A stretch of 9,899 nucleotides of DNA, taken from assembly GCA_026986135.1 (NCBI GenBank), contig JALSPD010000118.1, positions 1 through 9,899 of the forward strand, read 5' to 3'. Shown here piece after piece: positions 1-5,393 of this stretch. Within the stretch, counting starts at the first letter, position 1, and each line of letters begins with the position of its first letter. The position numbers and the translations under genes are program-made. Origin of the DNA: DHVE2 group archaeon (lineage in GTDB: Archaea > Thermoplasmatota > Thermoplasmata > Thermoplasmatales > Aciduliprofundaceae). The notes beneath the pieces were generated by a model. It ran no database searches. It was not told the origin of the DNA and saw only the letters and a program-made list of their open reading frames with translations.

Positions 1-11
1 TTATGGGGTAT

Positions 12-30
12 GGATAAATAAGCATTTCCC
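12..30 (-). promoter_or_regulatory. Possible BRE/TATA promoter for a minus-strand gene beyond the left edge
   Basis: Read on the minus strand, a purine block (GGGAAA) is followed by TTATTTATC. This closely resembles the element in front of the M20 peptidase gene at 3388-3400 (GGGGAAAG then AATTTATC). The start point would lie just outside the window, so the gene it serves cannot be seen. The element lies directly after the vanZ-like stop codon, so the next gene on this strand may have its own promoter. Confidence 0.3.
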
Positions 31-33
31 TCC

Positions 34-402
34 TTAACTTTCCGAGAAAAGATTAGTTAAGAATGCACACGAGCCCATGCGAAGACAAAATATTACCAAA
101 AAAATACCCACTGCTAAACCTGCAGAATCCACAATGAAATCAATGGGATCGCAAGAGCGTCCGGGCACGAAGTACTGATGTATCTCGTCGCTCGCCGCAT
201 AGATAACACCGAAAATATACGATGCATAGGGATTGCGGAAAAAGTAGTAAAGGGTGGATGAGTAAAAGAGATACAGGAAAAAATGGAAGATTAGGGAATA
301 TGGTGAGACCTGCGATGGAATCTCATTACCTGGAATGGATGATATGCAAAATATGAGGATGGAGAAGAGAAGCATGGGTATGATCCTCTTCACTCTACTC
401 AT
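34..402 (-). CDS. VanZ family membrane protein
   Basis: This is a small integral membrane protein of 122 residues. The VanZ family signature is plain: SDEIHQYFVPGR at residues 71-82, followed by Asp85, Asp88, Asp92 and Gly95 (a D..D...D..G pattern). Hydrophobic segments lie at about 7-23, 35-54, 60-70 and 93-109, which fits the four-helix VanZ fold. VanZ in enterococci gives low-level teicoplanin resistance, but the biochemical role of the family is unknown, and archaea lack peptidoglycan, so no antibiotic role should be assumed. The start overlaps the end of the upstream membrane-protein gene by 8 bases (ATGAGTAG). A GAGGT ribosome site lies at 412-416, nine bases before the ATG, so the two are probably co-transcribed and translationally coupled. 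The stop is a TAA at 34-36. The family call is secure; the function is open. Confidence 0.85.
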   Translation of the reverse strand: MSRVKRIIPMLLFSILIFCISSIPGNEIPSQVSPYSLIFHFFLYLFYSSTLYYFFRNPYASYIFGVIYAASDEIHQYFVPGRSCDPIDFIVDSAGLAVGIFLVIFCLRMGSCAFLTNLFSES

Positions 403-1090
403 ACCGCAACGACCTCAGGTCCATGCTCCTCCTTATCATTTCCACTCCAAATAGGAGAAGGACATAGAGCATTTCAAGCCAGAGTATCACCCAGAGCCCG
501 TTGTAATAGAAGAAGTAGGAGAAGAGATTGTTCGGGTAATCTCTTATTATCTCTCCGCCGTAATCGGTGGTGTTATTCATTTTCAGTACGAGAACATAAA
601 CACCCCTGCCCAGAGTGACATTCAGATGGTACACCGTCTTGTTATTCTTTATCGTGCCCTCCAAATCACCTTCCTTCACCACGGTATTTGTGTAGGTGGA
701 ATTGATGAAATAATGCAATTGTTCGTTGGTGGCGTTATTGTACACTATTTCTATCCTCGTAACCCTGCTGAAATCAGTTGTGGAGTACGGAGAGATGGTA
801 ACATGGTAGTAGCCATGATATGAGTTGAACTCCTGCACATCCACATTGGCAATTTGATAGGAGAATATGAGGAAAAATAGCAGGCCCCCTACAAAAATTG
901 CAGGCACGCCAAATATTGCGCGGTGCTTGTTTCTCCACACCTTCAGAAATTTGAATACGAGAAACACAAAAAGGGGCGTGGTTACGGTGGTTATCCATCC
1001 CACAAAGAAACTCCCGGTCACTATGGGAATTGATACCACCATGGCTACCAGATGCCACCTGTACTGCTTCAGCATCGCAATGAAATCCAT
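395..1090 (-). CDS. Membrane protein with sequon-rich external domain, unknown function
   Basis: I do not recognise this family. From the ATG at 1090 it is 231 residues: about three hydrophobic segments in the first 80 residues, an extracytoplasmic-looking region of about 115 residues, and a final helix near 199-221 ending in a basic tail (IRRSMDLRSLRYE). The outer region is rich in Asn, Tyr and Thr. It carries N-X-S/T sequons at about residues 119, 130, 150, 157, 172 and 173, a pattern typical of archaeal glycosylated surface domains; glycosylation itself is inference. An ATG at 1111 would add seven residues, but the TATA element at 1112-1119 is centred about 25 bases from 1090, so a leaderless mRNA starting at 1090 fits better. 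It is the first gene of an operon with the overlapping VanZ-family gene, which suggests a joint role at the cell envelope. Confidence 0.7.
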   Translation of the reverse strand: MDFIAMLKQYRWHLVAMVVSIPIVTGSFFVGWITTVTTPLFVFLVFKFLKVWRNKHRAIFGVPAIFVGGLLFFLIFSYQIANVDVQEFNSYHGYYHVTISPYSTTDFSRVTRIEIVYNNATNEQLHYFINSTYTNTVVKEGDLEGTIKNNKTVYHLNVTLGRGVYVLVLKMNNTTDYGGEIIRDYPNNLFSYFFYYNGLWVILWLEMLYVLLLFGVEMIRRSMDLRSLRYE

Positions 1091-1111
1091 GGGTGAATAA
1101 TGCCCACCCAT
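1089..1111 (-). repeat. Inverted repeat spanning the start codon of the membrane-protein operon
   Basis: On the minus strand ATGGGTG (1111-1105) and CACCCAT (1095-1089) are perfect 7-base inverted arms with a 9-base gap. The downstream arm carries the favoured start codon at 1090-1088. If transcription starts at about 1090, the first arm is not in the mRNA, so this would be a DNA-level palindrome over the start point, a plausible repressor site. No protein is identified for it. Confidence 0.45.
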
Positions 1112-1119
1112 TATTTAAA
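1112..1119 (-). promoter_or_regulatory. TATA box of the membrane-protein/VanZ operon
   Basis: The minus strand reads TTTAAATA, a good archaeal TATA match, centred at about 1115.5. The usual 24-26 base distance puts the transcription start at about 1090, exactly on the second in-frame ATG. This supports a leaderless mRNA and decides that start over the ATG at 1111. The reverse complement is also AT-rich, so some plus-strand use is possible. Confidence 0.55.
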
Positions 1120-1144
1120 ATATCCGCGCATTCATGTAAGTGAG

Positions 1145-1158
1145 GGAAATTATTAAAT
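1145..1158 (+). promoter_or_regulatory. BRE/TATA promoter of the dehydrogenase gene
   Basis: GGAAA (BRE-like) is followed by TTATTAAAT, centred near 1154. The predicted transcription start is about 1179, giving a short leader of about 12 bases that begins at the GGAGGT ribosome site. The AT-rich block at 1111-1122 is an alternative that would give a leader of about 50 bases. Confidence 0.5.
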
Positions 1159-1179
1159 CATCCCTGCACATCATGCGGT

Positions 1180-1185
1180 GGAGGT
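1180..1185 (+). promoter_or_regulatory. Shine-Dalgarno site of the dehydrogenase gene
   Basis: GGAGGT lies six bases before the ATG at 1192. It is a strong match to the archaeal 16S rRNA 3' end and fixes this start codon. Confidence 0.75.
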
Positions 1186-1191
1186 ATTGGT

Positions 1192-2304
1192 ATGACCTAC
1201 CGAATTGCGGTATTGCCAGGAGACGGTGTTGGAAAGGAAGTGATAGAGGCGGCGATGATCGTGCTGAATGAAATTGCATTGGATGCAGAGTACCTGTACG
1301 GGGATATCGGCTGGGAGTTCTGGCGCCGTGAAGGAAATCCGCTGCCAGATAGAACTGTAGAGCTTCTTAAACAGACAGACTGCGCGTTGTTCGGAGCGAT
1401 AACCTCAAAGCCCAAGGACGAGGCGCAGAAGGAACTTGCACCTGAACTTCAGGGTAAGGGACTTGAGTACTACAGCCCCATAGTGAAGTTGAGGCAGATG
1501 TTTGACCTATACGCAAATGTGCGCCCTGCAAAGGCTTATCCTGGAAATCCCCTAAACTACAAGGACAACATAAACATAACCGTGTTCAGAGAGAACACGG
1601 AGGGACTCTACAGCGGTGTAGAATACTACCCCGTTCCCGATGAGATTGAAGAGGTATTGAAGAATCATCCACGCTACAAAAAATTCGTTGGTATGGACAA
1701 GGCAATTTCGCTGCGCATAATATCAAGGAAGGGAGCGGAGAGGATAATAAGGGCCGCCTTTGAGTTTGCAAGGGAGAATAACCTCAAAAATGTGACCGTC
1801 GCCGAAAAGCCAAATGTTCTGAGGGAAACCAGCGGACTATTTGTAAAAGTTGCCCGTGAGATACACAAGGAGTATCCAGAGATAGAGATGTGGGAAACAA
1901 ACATTGATGCTCAGGCAATGTGGCTCGTTAAGAATCCTGAAAAGTACGATGTTATCGTGACTTCAAATCTCTTCGGAGATGTTCTCTCCGATCTCGCTTC
2001 CCAGCTTGTAGGCGGGCTGGGATTCGCCGCCGCCGGAAACATCGGTGACAATTATGCGGTGTTTGAGCCAGTGCATGGCTCTGCTCCAAAGTATGCGGGG
2101 CAGTACAAGGTCAATCCAATTGCAACAATTCGCGCTGTGCGCATGATGCTGGATTATCTCGGAGAGAAGAAGAAAGCTGCTCGCTTAGAAAGGGCCATTG
2201 AAATGGTCGTCGCAGAGGGGAAAGTGAGAACCTACGACATGGGCGGCAATGCGAGCACCCTTGATATGGCCAGAGAAATAGCCAAAAAATATGCAGAAGC
2301 ATAA
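1192..2304 (+). CDS. Isocitrate/isopropylmalate dehydrogenase family enzyme, probably NADP-type isocitrate dehydrogenase
   Basis: This is a beta-decarboxylating dehydrogenase: it oxidises a 2-hydroxyacid and releases CO2 using NAD(P) and Mg2+. The family core is intact: LPGDGVG at 8-14, Arg101 and Arg111, FRENTEGLY (132-140) with catalytic Tyr140, Lys206, and metal ligands Asp239, Asp263 and Asp267. The length of 370 is usual for the shorter family members; bacterial NADP-isocitrate enzymes are about 415. The cofactor loop HGSAPKYAGQ (295-304) has Lys300-Tyr301, and Tyr348 is also kept, as in NADP-dependent isocitrate dehydrogenase, although the Arg four residues after that Tyr is absent. The substrate loop is SPIVKLR (95-101): the Ser matches isocitrate enzymes, but the expected Asn is Ile97, and the homoisocitrate Arg is missing. 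Isocitrate is the best guess; 3-isopropylmalate or homoisocitrate cannot be excluded. It has its own promoter and a strong ribosome site, and is followed by T-runs. Confidence 0.88.
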   Translation: MTYRIAVLPGDGVGKEVIEAAMIVLNEIALDAEYLYGDIGWEFWRREGNPLPDRTVELLKQTDCALFGAITSKPKDEAQKELAPELQGKGLEYYSPIVKLRQMFDLYANVRPAKAYPGNPLNYKDNINITVFRENTEGLYSGVEYYPVPDEIEEVLKNHPRYKKFVGMDKAISLRIISRKGAERIIRAAFEFARENNLKNVTVAEKPNVLRETSGLFVKVAREIHKEYPEIEMWETNIDAQAMWLVKNPEKYDVIVTSNLFGDVLSDLASQLVGGLGFAAAGNIGDNYAVFEPVHGSAPKYAGQYKVNPIATIRAVRMMLDYLGEKKKAARLERAIEMVVAEGKVRTYDMGGNASTLDMAREIAKKYAEA

Positions 2305-2341
2305 ATCTTCCTTCTTTTTTAGCAGATAATCAACTTTTTTT
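2305..2341 (+). terminator. T-rich terminator between convergent genes
   Basis: Directly after the dehydrogenase stop codon lie CTTCCTTCTTTTTT (T6 at 2315-2320) and a second run of seven T at 2335-2341. This is the oligo-T form typical of intrinsic archaeal termination, with no clear hairpin. For the opposing peptidase gene the nearest T-run on the minus strand is the A6 at 2284-2289, inside the dehydrogenase 3' end. Confidence 0.6.
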
Positions 2342-3365
2342 ATCCTCGCGTCCAGTCCTTAAGCACCTTCTTCAGGATTTCATACGCCTTTTTCACATCC
2401 CTCATATCCACATGCTCATCCTTGGTATGCGCATACCTAAGCTCTCCTGGACCAAAAACAACTGTAGGAGTGCCTTTTTCCACCAGATTCTGCGCATCGC
2501 TCCAGCTTCTGAATCCACCAAGATCAGCGTATTTGAGAAACTCCTTAACCCTCCTCTTTCTTGGAGATATCTCAAAAGGTGGGGATAGGTCGTAAATCAT
2601 GTGATTAGCATTGTACTTCCTGCTGAGGCGATTAACCTCGTCAATAATCTCCACCGCCGTCTGCCCCGGGAGGTAAACAAAATCCACCAGCGCCTTGGCG
2701 CTTTCTGGAACTGCAAGTATGTAATCGCCTCCGTCAAACATCTCAACATTGATTGCTGGTTTTCCCAGCAGGTTATGCTCTGCCTTCAAAAATTTAAGGC
2801 GTTTCAGAGAGTTTAGGAACTTTATACCCTGCCATATTGCATTCTTATCCTCTTCAGCGCAGGAACCATGCATTGCCTCTCCCCAGAACTCAAACTCCAG
2901 CTCCAAACTTCCGGCTTCCGCGGTGCATACCCGCAGAGATGTGGGCTCAAGGGTAATGGCAAAATCATGAGCATATTTCTCTGCGTACTTCTTTGAGCCC
3001 TTGCCCTCCTCTTCCTCGTCCACAAAGAAGACATACGACACAGGAAGCTTATCCCTGAACTCTTCAATTAATTTTAGAATTATGAGAACCCCCGCCTTAT
3101 CGTCCATCACACCGCGACCCCACAGTATGGTGCCCTCCACCTCTGGAGGAAAGTAGTCACCCACAGTATCCACATGGGCATTCACCATGAACTTCTCGTC
3201 AGGATTCACAATGATGTTGTACCTTTCCTCATCCACAGGCATGCGTTCGTATTCAACACCCAGATCCTCAAGCCTATCTTCAATATACTGAAGAATTCTT
3301 GCCTCATACCCGGTCTCACTTCTTATCTTTGATATTTCCATAAGCTCATCCATACTAAGTACCAT
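2340..3365 (-). CDS. M20 family metallopeptidase / deacylase (ArgE/LysK/DapE-like)
   Basis: This is a cytoplasmic, co-catalytic two-zinc amidohydrolase of 341 residues, close to archaeal LysK-type lengths. Visible M20 motifs are NAHVDTVG (62-69; metal His64, Asp66), GRGVMDDKAG (83-92; bridging Asp88), FVDEEEEGKGS (114-124; catalytic Glu117, metal Glu118), LEPT (139-142; Glu140), MHGS (165-168) in the dimerisation lid, and the late metal His313 in AHTKDEHV. The near-C-terminal SWSDAQNL and VFGPG blocks match the acetylornithine deacetylase / LysK / succinyl-diaminopimelate desuccinylase group. The substrate cannot be assigned from sequence: an acylated amino acid or LysW-bound lysine/ornithine are candidates. 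The start at 3365 is supported by a TATA element about 25 bases away, giving a leaderless mRNA; Met5 (3353) is the alternative. The gene converges on the dehydrogenase gene with 35 bases between them, so a shared lysine pathway is only speculative. Confidence 0.85.
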   Translation of the reverse strand: MVLSMDELMEISKIRSETGYEARILQYIEDRLEDLGVEYERMPVDEERYNIIVNPDEKFMVNAHVDTVGDYFPPEVEGTILWGRGVMDDKAGVLIILKLIEEFRDKLPVSYVFFVDEEEEGKGSKKYAEKYAHDFAITLEPTSLRVCTAEAGSLELEFEFWGEAMHGSCAEEDKNAIWQGIKFLNSLKRLKFLKAEHNLLGKPAINVEMFDGGDYILAVPESAKALVDFVYLPGQTAVEIIDEVNRLSRKYNANHMIYDLSPPFEISPRKRRVKEFLKYADLGGFRSWSDAQNLVEKGTPTVVFGPGELRYAHTKDEHVDMRDVKKAYEILKKVLKDWTRG

Positions 3366-3370
3366 ACTGA

Positions 3371-3382
3371 GAGCACATGCTC
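3371..3382. repeat. Short palindrome between TATA box and start of the M20 gene
   Basis: GAGCA-CA-TGCTC is a palindrome with perfect 5-base arms and a 2-base centre. It lies between the minus-strand TATA element (3388-3395) and the predicted start point at about 3366, where a repressor would block the polymerase. It is short enough to be chance. Confidence 0.3.
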
Positions 3383-3387
3383 CATTG

Positions 3388-3400
3388 GATAAATTCTTTC
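3388..3400 (-). promoter_or_regulatory. BRE/TATA promoter of the M20 peptidase gene
   Basis: The minus strand reads GAAAG (BRE-like) then AATTTATC, centred at about 3391.5. The start point falls at about 3366, next to the ATG at 3365, so the mRNA is predicted to be leaderless. No ribosome site precedes the ATG, which agrees. Confidence 0.55.
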
Positions 3401-3418
3401 CCCCTCAAGGTGAAACTC

Positions 3419-3529
3419 ATGCCATCATATTATAACGAAGGACATAACAAAGCAACTCCCCTTAAAGTAAAATATGAGAAAATGAGTATCGCAAAGTATA
3501 TAATGGTGGAAGGCATTTTGCAAATATAG
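3419..3529 (+). CDS. Possible 36-residue small ORF
   Basis: An ATG at 3419 opens 36 codons ending in TAG at 3527-3529. What lifts it above background is AAGGTGA at 3407-3413, a strong archaeal ribosome site five bases before the ATG. The peptide is basic (many Lys) with a hydrophobic tail ending EGILQI, and no known family is recognised. Against it: the promoter of the next gene (TATATAA at 3497-3503) lies inside it, no convincing TATA box lies about 25 bases upstream of a fitting start point apart from GATAAATT near 3389-3395, and the ORF is short. It could be a small protein, an upstream leader ORF for the zinc-ribbon gene, or chance. Confidence 0.25.
   Translation: MPSYYNEGHNKATPLKVKYEKMSIAKYIMVEGILQI
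3490..3503 (+). promoter_or_regulatory. BRE/TATA promoter of the zinc-ribbon gene
   Basis: CGCAAAG (BRE-like) is followed by TATATAA (3497-3503). The predicted start is at about 3525, which leaves a leader of about 15 bases containing the AGGTGGT ribosome site. This is one of the best TATA matches in the window. Confidence 0.65.
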
Positions 3530-3534
3530 GTGGT
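3528..3534 (+). promoter_or_regulatory. Shine-Dalgarno site of the zinc-ribbon gene
   Basis: AGGTGGT lies five bases before the ATG at 3540 and matches the GGAGGTGA-type archaeal ribosome site, which fixes this start. Confidence 0.6.
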
Positions 3535-3539
3535 TATAT

Positions 3540-4460
3540 ATGGCGGAGGAGAATATTGATGAAATAATTCAGGAAATCCTTAGTGAAGAGAAAAAGGTTG
3601 ATGAGGGAAAGGAGGAAGATCTGCTACCGTCGGAAGAACTTTATGAATGTCCCGTTTGTCATCATCAGGTTTCTGAGGAGGCTCAGTTTTGTCCTTACTG
3701 CTTTGCGGTATTTGACGAGAACGTGGATTACAAGATGCTCATAGAGACCCTCATAAAAAAATTGAAGTTTTTGGTACCTATTGCGAACCAGCTAAATGTG
3801 CCTAAGGAGAATGTAAATCTTCACATAAAAGAGGCTAAAAAATATGCAGCAAAGGAAGACTATCCCTCAGGATATGCGCATCTTCACGATGCATACTTCT
3901 ACCTGATAAAATCTGTAGTTGAGAGATTTTCCCAGGAACTTGAAAAATATGAAATTATGATGGGCATGAACAATGAAATAAGGGAACTCTACGGTAAGGC
4001 AAGTGGATATCTTGACGAATGGGATCTGGAAAACTTCATAACAGTATTCGGCCAGCTCAAAGAAAAGGCCTCTGAGCTTTCAAAGGATCTTAGAGAGTAT
4101 CTTGAAAAACTTGAAGAGGTTGAAAATGCCCTTGCAATCGCCAGAAAATTTGGGATTGACACCAACAAAGCATCCAATGTGGTGGATACCGCAAAGGACA
4201 TTGCGGATGATAAAAAGTACAGCGATGCTATAAAGGTTCTAGACGAAGCCCTTACACCTATAAAAGATGAGATTGAAAATGCTATGGGATCATTCCTCAC
4301 CCTGGTGAAGGAGGAAGTAATGAGGGCCACATATTCAGGAAAGGGAAGTGCAAAGAAGATAATAAGACTGGTAAGAGAGATGAAGATTTACTGGGACGAA
4401 GGAAACCTCGTTAAGGTACTTGAAAAGATGGATGAAATAAGCAAGGAGATGTCAAAATAG
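3540..4460 (+). CDS. Zinc-ribbon and long-helix cytoplasmic protein, unknown function
   Basis: No named family is recognised. The protein has 306 residues and no membrane segment. Residues 1-34 are acidic and probably disordered. A treble-clef/zinc-ribbon knot follows: Cys37-Pro-Val-Cys40 and Cys51-Pro-Tyr-Cys54. From about 62 to 306 it is almost wholly charged helix (Glu/Lys-rich). Blocks such as YAAKEDYPSGYAHLHDAYFYL (near 102-122) and AKDIADDKKYSDAIKVLDEA (218-237) look like degenerate helical-hairpin (TPR-like) repeats, with coiled-coil potential at 130-200. This layout suggests a scaffold or protein-interaction factor, but that is inference. It is transcribed alone from a clear TATA promoter. 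The last 9 bases overlap the 3' end of the opposing presenilin-like protease gene, so the two mRNAs must overlap at their ends. Confidence 0.8.
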   Translation: MAEENIDEIIQEILSEEKKVDEGKEEDLLPSEELYECPVCHHQVSEEAQFCPYCFAVFDENVDYKMLIETLIKKLKFLVPIANQLNVPKENVNLHIKEAKKYAAKEDYPSGYAHLHDAYFYLIKSVVERFSQELEKYEIMMGMNNEIRELYGKASGYLDEWDLENFITVFGQLKEKASELSKDLREYLEKLEEVENALAIARKFGIDTNKASNVVDTAKDIADDKKYSDAIKVLDEALTPIKDEIENAMGSFLTLVKEEVMRATYSGKGSAKKIIRLVREMKIYWDEGNLVKVLEKMDEISKEMSK

Positions 4461-5333
4461 AAGGAGATAGAGAAGAAAGCCACCTAGGCATCCTGCATTT
4501 AAATAAGGTAGCCCAGGCTGGGGCTTGCCACTGTTCACCATCACTGAGAGAAGAATCATGGCCACCACTGCACCCATCAATGTGAACAAACCACCAATTA
4601 TCCCAAAGCTTCTGGCTGTGGCCACCACCATCACCCCGGGTATCATTACATCTCCAAAACCCATATAGTATGCATCACGCTCTCTCTTTTTATTCTCACC
4701 CCTCTTACCATCAACCACCTCACTTTTTATTCCCTCAACATCCTTGAAGGAATAATTTTCCTTTGCAGGAATCACAAAAAGAGCCGGAAGATTGTACTGA
4801 ATCACACTGTCTGCCAGGGCGACCATGTGCTTTGTCGTGTAAACTGAGATAGCATCGTATATGGCCAGTATGGTAAGAAATAATGTTATTGGAATCAATC
4901 CCAGCGCCATGCCAAAAATAAGGGAGAGTCCCACAGCCATGAGAACACCCACAATGTCCATCACATACCATTCCGGGTTCTTTAAAAGATAAATCGTCAG
5001 GAGTATAGACAATGCCAGCGAGAACAAATCGGAATAAGGAACCTGGAAATAGTAAAATATGGGAAACAACGCATACCACATGCTCCATGCAACTGCAAAG
5101 TAAAAGATCCCCTTTAACACACTCACTTTTTTCTTTTTGGCAAAGAAGAGTATAACTGCAGTTAGAGCAATTATCTCAAGGGCATAATACACCGCCACCA
5201 ATGGATTGTTCTCATTCTCACCAAGGGAACCCTCGTAGATAAAGTAGGCGGGCATGAGAACCAGTGCCAGGAGATTTGCCAGAATGAAAATGACAAACAT
5301 ATTCAACTGCGCTATGGTTTCCTCCTTGAGCAT
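4452..5333 (-). CDS. Presenilin/signal-peptide-peptidase-like intramembrane aspartyl protease
   Basis: This is an integral membrane protease of the A22 (GxGD) type, which cuts transmembrane segments or leftover signal peptides within the bilayer. All hallmarks are present in 293 residues: the YD motif in helix 6 (Tyr159-Asp160), GFGD in helix 7 (225-228; catalytic Asp228), and QPGLPYL before helix 9 (272-278), the counterpart of the PALP motif. About nine hydrophobic helices can be traced (near 12-33, 46-64, 75-93, 102-118, 124-142, 147-166, 224-243, 246-266, 278-293). Between helices 6 and 7 lies a charged loop (about 190-222, rich in Lys, Arg, Glu), where presenilin has its autoprocessed region. 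A TATA element centred 26 bases upstream supports a leaderless start at 5333. The substrates are unknown. It follows the ammonium-channel gene by 60 bases on the same strand but seems to have its own promoter. Confidence 0.88.
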   Translation of the reverse strand: MLKEETIAQLNMFVIFILANLLALVLMPAYFIYEGSLGENENNPLVAVYYALEIIALTAVILFFAKKKKVSVLKGIFYFAVAWSMWYALFPIFYYFQVPYSDLFSLALSILLTIYLLKNPEWYVMDIVGVLMAVGLSLIFGMALGLIPITLFLTILAIYDAISVYTTKHMVALADSVIQYNLPALFVIPAKENYSFKDVEGIKSEVVDGKRGENKKRERDAYYMGFGDVMIPGVMVVATARSFGIIGGLFTLMGAVVAMILLSVMVNSGKPQPGLPYLNAGCLGGFLLYLLLF

Positions 5334-5356
5334 AATCGGTTAAGGTGAAAGTGCTG

Positions 5357-5370
5357 TATAATCTTTTCCT
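5357..5370 (-). promoter_or_regulatory. BRE/TATA promoter of the presenilin-like protease gene
   Basis: The minus strand reads AGGAAAAG (BRE-like) then ATTATA, centred at about 5359.5. The start point is expected at about 5334, adjacent to the ATG at 5333, so a leaderless mRNA. The BRE overlaps one arm of the inverted repeat at 5361-5388. Confidence 0.55.
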
Positions 5371-5388
5371 TGTGAAAAAAGAAAAGAT
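5361..5388. repeat. Inverted repeat between amt and the protease gene
   Basis: ATCTTTTC (5361-5368) and GAAAAGAT (5381-5388) are perfect 8-base inverted arms with a 12-base A-rich gap. On the minus strand it lies just after the amt stop codon and covers the BRE of the next gene. It could help end amt transcription, or be an operator; the A/T-rich arms weaken both ideas. Confidence 0.4.
5374..5388 (-). terminator. T-rich terminator of the amt gene
   Basis: On the minus strand ATCTTTTCTTTTTTC follows the amt stop codon (5394-5396) after 5 bases. It is an oligo-T terminator of archaeal type, and it separates amt from the protease gene downstream. Confidence 0.5.
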
Positions 5389-5393
5389 AGAAA

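Noticed and set aside
1..25. A minus-strand coding start at position 25 running off the left edge
   Set aside because: The GGAGGG before it is only two or three bases away, too close for a ribosome site, and the stretch fits better as a BRE/TATA element.
626..1100. Plus-strand open frames of 65 and 77 codons opposite the membrane-protein gene
   Set aside because: They are antisense to a gene with clear membrane topology and have no promoter or ribosome site of their own.
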